NCBI GenBank assembly: GCA_018821435.1
Contig: JAHJME010000031.1
Span: 148,172 to 212,171 of the forward strand
From: Alphaproteobacteria bacterium
GTDB taxonomy: Bacteria > Pseudomonadota > Alphaproteobacteria > Caulobacterales > Caulobacteraceae
Length of the DNA stretch: 64,000 bases
Direction: 5' to 3'
Shown here piece after piece: positions 43,598 through 50,685 of this stretch. Under the pieces are notes generated by a model, which searched no databases, was not told the DNA's origin, and was given only the letters and a program-made list of their open reading frames with translations. Made by a program: the position numbers and the translations under genes. How positions within the stretch are numbered: the stretch's first letter is position 1; every line of letters begins with the position of its first letter.

Positions 43598-44511
43598 TGG
43601 ACGTTGTCCTGGCTTTGCCCCATCAACTGGATGAACACGTCCTCCAGCGTCGGCGGGACCTCGGTCCAGCGGTAGGGTTCGCGGCGGTACGGCTTCACCG
43701 CCGCTTCAAGCGCCGCGCGGTCCGTGCCGCTGACATGGATCGCCGCGCCGAAGGCCGCCGCCGTCTCGACGCCCGGCGCCGTGGCCAGCTCATGCGCCAG
43801 CTTGTCGGCGTTCGGCCCTTCGCCGTGGAAGGTGATCAGGCCGGAGCCGGCGATGACCTCGGCGGCCGTGCCCCGCGCGATCAGGCGCCCATAGCTGATG
43901 TACGCGATCTCATGGCAGCGCTCGGCCTCGTCCATGTAGTGGGTGGAGACCAGGACGGTCAGGCCCTCGGCGGCCAGGGCGTGGATCTCGTCCCAGAAGG
44001 TGCGCCGCGCCTTGGGGTCGACCCCCGCCGTGGGTTCGTCCAGCAACAGCAGCTTGGGCTCGTGCAGGGTCGCCGCCGCCAGCGCCAGCCGCTGCTTCCA
44101 GCCGCCGGACAGGGTGCCGGCCAGCTGGCCGCGCCGGGTGGCCAGGCCCAGCCGCTCCAGCGCCTTGTCGACGCGATCCTTGCGCCGGTCCAGGCCATAG
44201 ACCCGCGCAGTGAACTGCAGGTTCTCGGCGATGGTCAGGTCCTCGTATAGCGAGAACTTCTGGGTCATGTAGCCGGTGCGCCGTTTCACCTCGTCGGCCT
44301 GGGCGATGATGTCGAAGCCCAGCGCCTCGCCGCTGCCGCTGTCCGGGGTCAGCAGGCCGCACAGCATCCGCAGGGTCGTGGTCTTCCCCGACCCGTTGGG
44401 ACCCAGGAACCCGCAGATCCGGCCCTGCTCGACCTGGATCGTCACGTCGTTGACCACGTGCTTGTCGCCGAAGGTCTTGTTCAGGCCGTGCACGTCGATG
44501 GCCAGGGTCAT
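43594..44511 (-). CDS. ABC transporter ATP-binding protein
   Basis: A 305-residue ATPase for the adjacent permease. Walker A is GPNGSGKTT, the signature is LSGGWKQRL, Walker B is LLLLDEPTAGVD and the H-loop lies in VLVSTHYMDEAE. A C-terminal extension of about 80 residues is typical of ABC-2/CcmA-type efflux ATPases. Start ATG 44511 overlaps the HlyD stop. It powers the HlyD/ABC-2 export system. Confidence 0.95.
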   Translation of the reverse strand: MTLAIDVHGLNKTFGDKHVVNDVTIQVEQGRICGFLGPNGSGKTTTLRMLCGLLTPDSGSGEALGFDIIAQADEVKRRTGYMTQKFSLYEDLTIAENLQFTARVYGLDRRKDRVDKALERLGLATRRGQLAGTLSGGWKQRLALAAATLHEPKLLLLDEPTAGVDPKARRTFWDEIHALAAEGLTVLVSTHYMDEAERCHEIAYISYGRLIARGTAAEVIAGSGLITFHGEGPNADKLAHELATAPGVETAAAFGAAIHVSGTDRAALEAAVKPYRREPYRWTEVPPTLEDVFIQLMGQSQDNVQ

Positions 44512-45476
44512 GATCCGAGCGGCTCCACGTCCACCGGCTGGCCGGGGTTCAGCCGCGTGCTGGGCCGCGCCTCGACCAGATAGACCAGCCGATCACGCGC
44601 CTCGCGACTGTAGATCACCGGCGGGGTGAACTCGGGGCGGGGCGCCACGAACTCGATCCGCGCCGAGAGTCCCTTGGCGCAGCCGTCGCAGGCGAAGCGC
44701 ACCGTGCGGCCGATGCGATAGGCCGATAGATCCTTCTCCGGCACGAAGAAGCGCACCTTGATCCGCTCGTCCGGCAGCAGGCTGAGGATCGGCTGGTTGG
44801 CCGGCGCCCACTCTCCGGGGTGGAAGAACACGTCCTCGACGCGCGCCTTGGCCGGCGCGCGGGGCGACACCTCGGCCAGCCGCGCGTTGGCGCCGGTGAC
44901 GGCGGCCTCGGTCTGGGCGACGCGCGCATCGGCGGCGCGGACCTGGTCCTCGCGGGCGCCCAGGGTGGCGGCGTCGCGCTGCTTCCGGGCCGCGCGCACC
45001 TGGGCGTCGGCGGCGTCGGCGGCGGCCTTGGCGTCGTCCAGGCGGGCCGGGGCGTACCAGCCCTGGCGGACCAGCGGCTGGACGCGGCGCAGGGTGGCGT
45101 GCGCCTCGCGGGCGGCGGCCTCGGCGGCGGCGATATTGGCTTCGAACACCGCCAGCTCAGTCGGCCGCTGCCCCTTGCGGGCGTCGACGGCCTGGGCCTG
45201 CGCGGCCTGCGCCTCGGCCGAGGCCTGATCCGCCTGCGCCCGAACCTGGGCCGGATCGACGACGAACAGCGCTTGGCCGGCCGCCACGTCCTGGCCACGC
45301 ACCACGCTGACCTGTCGCACGGTCCCGGCGATGGGGGCGGCCAGGTACAGCGGCTCGCCCTCGATATAGCCGGACAGGGTGTGAGGCTGGTTCATGCGCG
45401 GAACCCAGACCACCAGGCCCATGATGACGGCCGCCGTGGCGATCAGGCCCGCGACCAGGAGACGCTGCCGGGTCAT
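44508..45476 (-). CDS. HlyD-family periplasmic adaptor
   Basis: A 322-residue membrane-fusion protein of the YbhG/HlyD type. An N-terminal membrane anchor (LLVAGLIATAAVIMGLVVWVP) is followed by a lipoyl-like domain (LSGYIEGEPLYLAAPIAGTVRQ), a long Ala-rich coiled-coil hairpin (residues about 80-200) and beta-barrel domains. Start ATG 45476 overlaps the TetR stop by four bases. It joins the inner-membrane ABC-2 transporter to an outer-membrane factor; no TolC-like gene is in this operon. Confidence 0.92.
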   Translation of the reverse strand: MTRQRLLVAGLIATAAVIMGLVVWVPRMNQPHTLSGYIEGEPLYLAAPIAGTVRQVSVVRGQDVAAGQALFVVDPAQVRAQADQASAEAQAAQAQAVDARKGQRPTELAVFEANIAAAEAAAREAHATLRRVQPLVRQGWYAPARLDDAKAAADAADAQVRAARKQRDAATLGAREDQVRAADARVAQTEAAVTGANARLAEVSPRAPAKARVEDVFFHPGEWAPANQPILSLLPDERIKVRFFVPEKDLSAYRIGRTVRFACDGCAKGLSARIEFVAPRPEFTPPVIYSREARDRLVYLVEARPSTRLNPGQPVDVEPLGS

Positions 45477-46111
45477 GCGCGGGCGCCTTCCGTGAGCAGG
45501 CCGCAGAGCAGGGTGTCGATGTGCTGGGCGATGACCGCGGGGATGTCGAACGGCTCGGCCCCCACGGGCACGAAGGTCTCGCGGTGCAGGATGGAGACCA
45601 GCAGGGGCGAGATCAGTTGCAGGGCGTAGATGCGCGGGTCGCCGGGCTTCACCTCGCCGCGCGCCTGGGCCGCCTGGATCGCCGTCGCCATGGCGCCCAG
45701 GGCGGGGGACACCAGTTCGTCGTGCCAGACCCGGGCGATCTCCGGGAAATTGCCGGACTCGCCCACCACCATCTTCAGCACCCCGCCCAGCGGCGTGTGG
45801 CTGACGACCGTGGCGAGGTGGGCGGTCACGCCGCGCAGCAGGTCGGCGAGGGGGCCGGGGTGCGCCGCCGCCATGGCCTGCACGGCCCCGACGTTCGGCG
45901 CGATCCCCTGGCCGACCACGGCGCGGAAGATGTCTTCCTTGGTCTCGAAGTAGAGATAAAGCGCGCCCTTCGACACGCCCGCGCGCCGGGCGATGTCCTC
46001 CAGCTTGGCCGCCGCGAAGCCTTTCTCGGCGAACACGGCCAGCGCCGCCTGCACGATCTCGGCCGGCCGATCGGCCTTCCGCCTGCGGAACTTCGGGGCG
46101 CCCACGTCCAT
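45473..46111 (-). CDS. TetR family repressor of the efflux operon
   Basis: A 212-residue TetR regulator and first gene of the efflux operon. The helix-turn-helix is LEDIARRAGVSKGALYLYFETKEDIF. ATG 46111 is taken as start; a TTG at 46123 would add four residues but overlaps the operator. A nearly perfect 26-base palindrome immediately upstream (46122-46147) is its probable binding site, so it should repress its own operon until an inducer, probably an export substrate, binds. Confidence 0.92.
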   Translation of the reverse strand: MDVGAPKFRRRKADRPAEIVQAALAVFAEKGFAAAKLEDIARRAGVSKGALYLYFETKEDIFRAVVGQGIAPNVGAVQAMAAAHPGPLADLLRGVTAHLATVVSHTPLGGVLKMVVGESGNFPEIARVWHDELVSPALGAMATAIQAAQARGEVKPGDPRIYALQLISPLLVSILHRETFVPVGAEPFDIPAVIAQHIDTLLCGLLTEGARA

Positions 46112-46121
46112 CGTCTGATCC

Positions 46122-46147
46122 AATAAATAACTGACCAGTCATTTATT
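46122..46147. promoter_or_regulatory. TetR operator, 26-base palindrome
   Basis: AATAAAT-A-ACTG (arm 46122-46133), two central bases, and CAGT-C-ATTTATT (arm 46136-46147) form a palindrome with one mismatched pair. It lies 10 bases upstream of the TetR start codon and overlaps where the ribosome-binding site and promoter should be. Confidence 0.85.
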
Positions 46148-46353
46148 AAAACGCCAGAACGCCGTTTTCAACCCCTTCTTGACGGGCGGCGACGGGTCGC
46201 ATGGTTAAATTTGACGAGCTTGCCTAGTTTTCGCCCCGGTCCGAGGTCAGGACCCATCGCATCGCCGCGGCAGACGCAGCGTCCCAGTCAATCCGCCATC
46301 AAGCTTGGCATCAGTCCAAGTCCGGCGTGCATTTGTTGAGTGAAGGGTTCTGA

Positions 46354-47055
46354 ATGACGTTAGGCGTGCGTGCGCGTTTGCTTGAGCTGGTCGAGAAGAA
46401 ACCTGCGCTGTTGTTGTCCATGGTGGCGCTTGTCACGACCACGGCCGCCGCGGCGGCTCCGCTTAGTCAACCCGCGCGTCGCGCCAGCCTCGTCACCGCC
46501 ATGGAACGCGCCGTCGAACAGGTGAGCCCGATGGCCGCGCCGACAGCGCTCAAGCTGGTGTGGGACGGCGCCGACGTCGACGGCGACGGCCGCGCCGACT
46601 TCGCCAACCCCACCGGCAACGAGCCCCGCCTGCACGACGCCTATGGCGACGGCGAGTTCGGCGCCCGACGCGACGGCGGCAGTCGCCGGCACGAAGGCGT
46701 CGACTACACGGCCCGCGCCGGCCAGCCGGTGGCGGCCCCGATGTCCGGCTACGTCACCAAGATCGGCTACGCCTATTCCGGCGACCAGAGCCTGCAGTTC
46801 GTCGAGATCACCAATCCGGCGCTGAACTACGCGGCCCGCGTCTTCTACGTGAACCCCAAGGTCGAGGTGGGCGACGCCGTCGCCATCGGCCGCCCCATCG
46901 GCACGGCCCACTCGCTCCAGCGCAAATACCCTGGCGGCATGACCGACCACGTTCACCTGGAGATCATCGACCGCTCGGGCGACCGCATCGACGCGACCCG
47001 GATGATCACCGCCGAGTACCGCCCGGCCAGCATGAGCGTGGCCGCCGCCGACTGA
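46354..47055 (+). CDS. M23 family metallopeptidase (LytM/lysostaphin-like)
   Basis: A 233-residue exported protein with a signal-like hydrophobic segment (residues about 18-36) and a LytM domain. The zinc motifs H113-x3-D117 (RHEGVDY) and H199-x-H201 (DHVHLEI) are intact, so it can be a cell-wall endopeptidase. Just before the domain is DVDGDGRADF (residues 74-83), an EF-hand-like calcium loop. It likely acts on peptidoglycan cross-links. The 206-base upstream gap has no clear further features. Confidence 0.85.
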   Translation: MTLGVRARLLELVEKKPALLLSMVALVTTTAAAAAPLSQPARRASLVTAMERAVEQVSPMAAPTALKLVWDGADVDGDGRADFANPTGNEPRLHDAYGDGEFGARRDGGSRRHEGVDYTARAGQPVAAPMSGYVTKIGYAYSGDQSLQFVEITNPALNYAARVFYVNPKVEVGDAVAIGRPIGTAHSLQRKYPGGMTDHVHLEIIDRSGDRIDATRMITAEYRPASMSVAAAD

Positions 47056-47084
47056 CGCCTTGACCGCGCTGTCCGTGGCGGGGC

Positions 47085-47275
47085 AATCATCGCGGGTGGC
47101 GCCCGCAAGGGCTCAAAAGGGAATGCGGTGCGTGCGCTTGCGCACAATGCCGCGGCTGCCCCCGCAACTGTAAGCGGCGAGCCGACGACCAACTTAGCCA
47201 CTGGGGCCGCAAAGCCCTGGGAAGGCCGGTCGAAGGCGCTGACCCGCGAGCCAGGAAACCTGCCACTAGCCGTGG
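47085..47275 (+). ncRNA. Cobalamin (AdoCbl) riboswitch
   Basis: All hallmark segments are in order: AAAAGGGAATGCGGTG (about 47115), GCTGCCCCCGCAACTGTAAGCGG, the GCCACTGG/CTGGGAAGGC pair, and the B12 box AGCCAGGAAACCTGCC (47249-47264). Exact ends are approximate. It would shut off the following two genes when cobalamin is plentiful. A CCGCC...GGCGG stem (about 47311-47345) between it and the next gene may be the expression platform. Confidence 0.93.
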
Positions 47276-47393
47276 TCACGCGCGAGCGCATTGGGCGGGG
47301 TGCACCGATGTGAATGGACCGCCGTCAGGGCTTGCTGGCGGCTGTGCATTTCCTTCGCGGTGACGTGTCACGTCCGCCGCGAGGTTTTCGGCC

Positions 47394-47933
47394 ATGTCTT
47401 TCGTTTCTTCCGCTCCGCGCACCGCCCTTTGGTCCGCCGGTCTCGTCGCCCTGGTCATGGGCGGCTGCCTATTGGTCGGCTGCCTGGAACCCCTTGTCGC
47501 CGTGGCGGTGGTCGCCGCCGGCGCCCTGCCGATGGGGCGCGCGATCCTGCTCACGCTGGCCGTCTGGGTGGCCGGCCAGGCCATCGGCTTCGGCCTGCAC
47601 GACTATCCGCGCGATCCGCGCACCATCGCCTGGGGCGTCGGCCTGGGCGTCGCGGCCCTGGCCGCGCTGGCGGGCGCCGCGCCCGTGCTGGCCGCGACGG
47701 CGGGCAAGCCCACGTGGCTGCGCGCCGGTCTGGCCTTCGTCGCCGCGTTCGTGGCGAACCAACTGGTGATCCTGGGCGTGGAACAGGCCATCACCGGCGC
47801 CTGCGAGATCCGGCCGGGCGTCATCAGTCTGGTGGGCGGCGTCAACGCCGCTTGGCTCGCCGGCCTGTTGGCCCTGGACGCTGGGCTCCGCCGCCTGCCC
47901 TTGGCGCTGCCGGGCTTCGGACGCCCCGCATGA
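47394..47933 (+). CDS. Riboswitch-controlled membrane protein of unknown function
   Basis: A 179-residue integral membrane protein with about five hydrophobic helices. I do not recognise its family. Notable residues include GGCLLVGCLEPL in the second helix region, GFGLHDYPRDPRT between helices, and a C-terminal QAITGACEIRPG segment. It begins with ATG 47394 after GAGG and overlaps the downstream cobalamin-binding protein gene by four bases. Control by a cobalamin riboswitch and coupling to a BtuF-like protein imply a role in cobalamin or cobalt import or precursor handling. Confidence 0.75.
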   Translation: MSFVSSAPRTALWSAGLVALVMGGCLLVGCLEPLVAVAVVAAGALPMGRAILLTLAVWVAGQAIGFGLHDYPRDPRTIAWGVGLGVAALAALAGAAPVLAATAGKPTWLRAGLAFVAAFVANQLVILGVEQAITGACEIRPGVISLVGGVNAAWLAGLLALDAGLRRLPLALPGFGRPA

Positions 47934-48853
47934 GCGCCCTGCGGATCGTCTCCCTGCTGCCCAGCGCCACCGAGATCGTCGCCGCGGTGGGCATGGCCGA
48001 CCAGCTGGTCGGCCGCTCGCACCAGTGCGACTTCCCGGTCGACGTGCGCCACCTGCCGGCGCTCAGCGAGACCAAGGTCAACCTGGACGGCACGTCGCGC
48101 GACATCGACCGGCGTGTGAACGAGATCATCGCCCAGGGGGTCTCGGTCTACCGCGTCGACGCCGAGCTGCTGCGGGCGTTGAAGCCGGACGTGATCATCA
48201 CGCAAACCCAGTGCGCGATCTGCGCCGTCACTCCCGGCGACCTGGAGGACGCGCTCTGCGAGTGGACCGGCATGGCGCCGATCCTGGTCTCGCTGGAGCC
48301 CAACGACCTCGCCGACGTCTGGGGCGATATGCGCAAGGTCGGACGCGCCCTGGGCGCCGAGGGTCCGGCCCACGCCGCCATCGTCGGCCTCCAAGCCCGC
48401 CTGATGGCCATCCGCGAGACCGCGAATCGCGCCGCGCGCTATCCGACCGTCGCCGCCATCGAGTGGATCGATCCGCTGATGGCCGGCGGCAACTGGATGC
48501 CCGAACTAATCGAGGCGGCGGGCGGCCAGAGCCTGTTCGCCACGGCGGGCCAGCACTCGCCCTGGCTGGATTGGAGCGCGCTCGCCGCCGCCGACCCGGA
48601 GGTGATCCTGCTGCTGCCCTGCGGCTTCACCATCGCCCAGAGCCTGGCCGACATTCCGCTGCTGGCCGGGCGGCCCGAGTGGGCGGCCCTGACGGCGGTG
48701 CGCGAGGGCCGCGTGTTCGTCATCGACGGCCACCACTACTTCAATCGCCCGGGTCCCCGGCTGGTGGAGTCCGCCGAGATGATCGCCGAGATCCTCCACC
48801 CCGACCTGTTCGCCTTCGGCCACGAAGGGACGGGGTGGGTGCGGTTGCCCTAA
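47930..48853 (+). CDS. Cobalamin-binding BtuF-like protein without signal peptide
   Basis: A 307-residue protein of the periplasmic binding protein class (COG0614 type). It begins directly with the mature-domain motif RIVSLLPSATEIVAAVG, followed by GRSHQCDFP and IITQTQCAICAV, and has no signal peptide or lipobox, so it should be cytosolic. Start ATG 47930 overlaps the membrane-protein stop. Control by the cobalamin riboswitch supports a role in cobalamin binding or delivery rather than classical periplasmic uptake. Confidence 0.85.
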   Translation: MSALRIVSLLPSATEIVAAVGMADQLVGRSHQCDFPVDVRHLPALSETKVNLDGTSRDIDRRVNEIIAQGVSVYRVDAELLRALKPDVIITQTQCAICAVTPGDLEDALCEWTGMAPILVSLEPNDLADVWGDMRKVGRALGAEGPAHAAIVGLQARLMAIRETANRAARYPTVAAIEWIDPLMAGGNWMPELIEAAGGQSLFATAGQHSPWLDWSALAAADPEVILLLPCGFTIAQSLADIPLLAGRPEWAALTAVREGRVFVIDGHHYFNRPGPRLVESAEMIAEILHPDLFAFGHEGTGWVRLP

Positions 48854-48871
48854 GGTTTGCCCAAATTACTC

Positions 48872-48970
48872 ATCCCCGCGCATGCGGGGACCCAGGCTTC
48901 GCTTTGCAGCGCCGCCGCGCGTCGAAATGCAGGGGCATAAACAAGCCTGGGTCCCCGCATGCGCGGGGAT
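48872..48970. repeat. REP-like element, perfect 28-base inverted repeat
   Basis: Arms 48872-48899 and 48943-48970 are perfect reverse complements of 28 bases around a 43-base centre. Each arm also contains a self-complementary core (CCCCGC-GCAT-GCGGGG). It lies right after the BtuF-like gene and could work as a terminator; the layout is that of a dispersed palindromic repeat. Confidence 0.75.
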
Positions 48971-49306
48971 TAGTAGCGTAGCCGCAACGGCCGCAGCAGC
49001 GGCTTCAGCTCCGCCCCGGTCATGCGACCCTGCAATCTGGCGCTCAACGCGGAAAGTCCGGGGGCGGGAACAGGGGCGAAACGAATCGCGACCGAATCAC
49101 TGACACCCAGCGATTCAGCTTTCGTTCCCTACGACATATTGTATCTGAATCGCGTCGGCCCACAACGAACGTTCATCTTTGACTCGAGATCGCTCGGCTT
49201 CCGGCGCGGCTCACCTTGACGAGCCGAGACCGTTCCTCTAAATCGCCCGCTCTTCGCGCGGACCCCGGTCCGTCGCATTCCTGTTTCCTGCGAAGGTTAT
49301 CTCGCC
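48971..49306 (+). promoter_or_regulatory. rpmB upstream region with clustered GANTC sites
   Basis: No gene is supported in this 336-base stretch. It holds five GANTC sequences within 103 bases (49083, 49094, 49112, 49147, 49181), the recognition sequence of the cell-cycle methyltransferase CcrM, and a perfect 9-base inverted repeat GCGATTCAG/CTGAATCGC (49110-49118, 49145-49153) around an AT-rich centre. It presumably contains the rpmB promoter. Confidence 0.5.
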
Positions 49307-49603
49307 ATGTCGCGCCGCTGCGAAATCACGGGTGTCGGACCGATGGTCGGTCACAACGTGAGCCACTCGAACATCAAGACCAAGCGCCGGTTCATGCCGA
49401 ACCTCGCGGCGGTCAGCCTCCAGTCGGACGCCCTGGGCCAGAGCTTCTCGCTCCGGATCACCAATGCCGCGCTCCGCACCGTGGACGCCAAGGGCGGTCT
49501 CGACCCCGTCCTGCTCAAGGCCAAGGACGAAGTCCTCTCGGTCAAGGCGCTGCGCATCAAGCGCCAGCTGAAGGCCAAGATCGCCGAGCAAGCCGCGGCC
49601 TAA
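49307..49603 (+). CDS. rpmB: 50S ribosomal protein L28
   Basis: A 98-residue L28, in the alphaproteobacterial size range. The N-terminal MSRRCEITGVGPMVGHNVSHS and NIKTKRRFMPNL segments are typical. It binds 23S rRNA near the L1-stalk region of the large subunit. Start is ATG 49307 after GAAGG. A strong rho-independent terminator follows 26 bases downstream. Confidence 0.97.
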   Translation: MSRRCEITGVGPMVGHNVSHSNIKTKRRFMPNLAAVSLQSDALGQSFSLRITNAALRTVDAKGGLDPVLLKAKDEVLSVKALRIKRQLKAKIAEQAAA

Positions 49604-49629
49604 AGCCGTCGACCGATCGCCGAATGCAG

Positions 49630-49660
49630 AAGGCCGCCCCACCGGGCGGCCTTTTCGTTT
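49630..49660 (+). terminator. Rho-independent terminator of rpmB
   Basis: AAGGCCGCCC and GGGCGGCCTT arms with a four-base loop, followed by TTCGTTTT. It lies 26 bases after the rpmB stop. Confidence 0.9.
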
Positions 49661-49695
49661 TGCGCTTCCTCTCCCACTGCGTGGGATAAGGAAAG

Positions 49696-50685
49696 CTAGC
49701 GGCCCGCTGGCGTCCAATCAAACGCCAGCAGCAGGGTCCGCTGGTCGGTGGGCTTGCCGTCGTAGAGGCCGAAGTTGTCGTCCGAGATCAGGTAGAATCG
49801 CACCCGCCCGCCGGGCTGCGCCACGGCGGCCAGGCCTTCCAGGTTGTCCACGGTCAGGGGCCGGGCGATCTCCATGCGATCCACCAGCCGGCCGGCCCGG
49901 TCCAGGATCCGCAGCTGCACGGTATTGCCCCTGAGCACCGAATAGCTCCGCAGCAGGTAGGCGAGGCCGCCGCCGGGCATGTTGTCGATCGCCACCAGCG
50001 CCGACCCGTCCAGGTCCAGATCCCGGTCGCGGACGCACCTCGTCGACAGCCGGCACAGGAACGTCCAGCCGCTGTCCTCCAGGCCGACCCGATAGGCGTC
50101 GGCGGCCACGTCCGGCGCGGTCGCCAGCGCCTCCATGCCCTTGTTGTCGGTGTACTTCACGTCCGGCTGCGGCGCCCGCCGGGGCAGGCCGCCGTCGCGG
50201 GGAAACAGCAGGATGCGGTCGTGCTGCTCGAAGCTGGCCAGCAGGTCGCCGTTGGCAAACCGGGCCACGCCCTCCGAGTCGAATTCGCGCTGGCCGCCGG
50301 CGAACAGGTCGACGCCGGTCGTCTCCTTGAGCGCCACCAGGGTCGCGTCGGTCACGCCGACCAGCCGTCCGGCGGAGTCCAGCACGAGGCGCGCTTCCAG
50401 CAGGTCCGACTGGTCGCCCAGCGCCAGCATCCGCCCGTCGGGCGTGACCTTCAGGTCGGACATCCCGTGCAGGCGGCTGGTCTCGCGCGAGGTCAGGACC
50501 AGGCCGCCGGCATAGGCGAAATTGCCGATCCGGGTCCGGCTGGCGTCGGTGGGGTCCAGCGGCACGGCCTGCGTGTCCACCTGGATCCTGGCGCCCACCG
50601 CCACCGGCCGCAGCGGCAGCGGCGCGGTCGGCATGGCGCAGGAGCCGAGGCTCAGCGCCAGCGCCAGCCCGGCCAGCCGCTTCAC
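49696..50685 (-). CDS. Phytase-like (esterase-like) lipoprotein
   Basis: A 329-residue exported protein with a lipoprotein signal ending LGSC16. The remainder is a beta-propeller of the esterase-like phytase type (segments SDLKVTPDGRMLALGDQSD, DSEGVARFANGDLLASFEQHD, IARPLTVDNLEGLAAV), as in phytase-like domain proteins. Activity on phytate is not shown; such proteins may act on phosphoesters or be structural. Start ATG 50685 overlaps the cobT stop by four bases, so the two are cotranscribed. Confidence 0.82.
   Translation of the reverse strand: MKRLAGLALALSLGSCAMPTAPLPLRPVAVGARIQVDTQAVPLDPTDASRTRIGNFAYAGGLVLTSRETSRLHGMSDLKVTPDGRMLALGDQSDLLEARLVLDSAGRLVGVTDATLVALKETTGVDLFAGGQREFDSEGVARFANGDLLASFEQHDRILLFPRDGGLPRRAPQPDVKYTDNKGMEALATAPDVAADAYRVGLEDSGWTFLCRLSTRCVRDRDLDLDGSALVAIDNMPGGGLAYLLRSYSVLRGNTVQLRILDRAGRLVDRMEIARPLTVDNLEGLAAVAQPGGRVRFYLISDDNFGLYDGKPTDQRTLLLAFDWTPAGR

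Noticed and set aside
44508..46142. Single long frame apparently fusing TetR region and HlyD
   Set aside because: The TetR protein is encoded in another frame; the HlyD gene begins at 45476 with a normal ATG overlap. The upstream part is shadow.
48872..48970. Possible CRISPR repeat pair
   Set aside because: Only two inverted (not direct) copies and no spacers or cas genes; it is a palindromic intergenic element.
49022..49219. 65-residue plus-strand open frame in the gap before rpmB
   Set aside because: No ribosome-binding site, no recognisable sequence features, and it overlaps the GANTC/inverted-repeat region, which looks regulatory.
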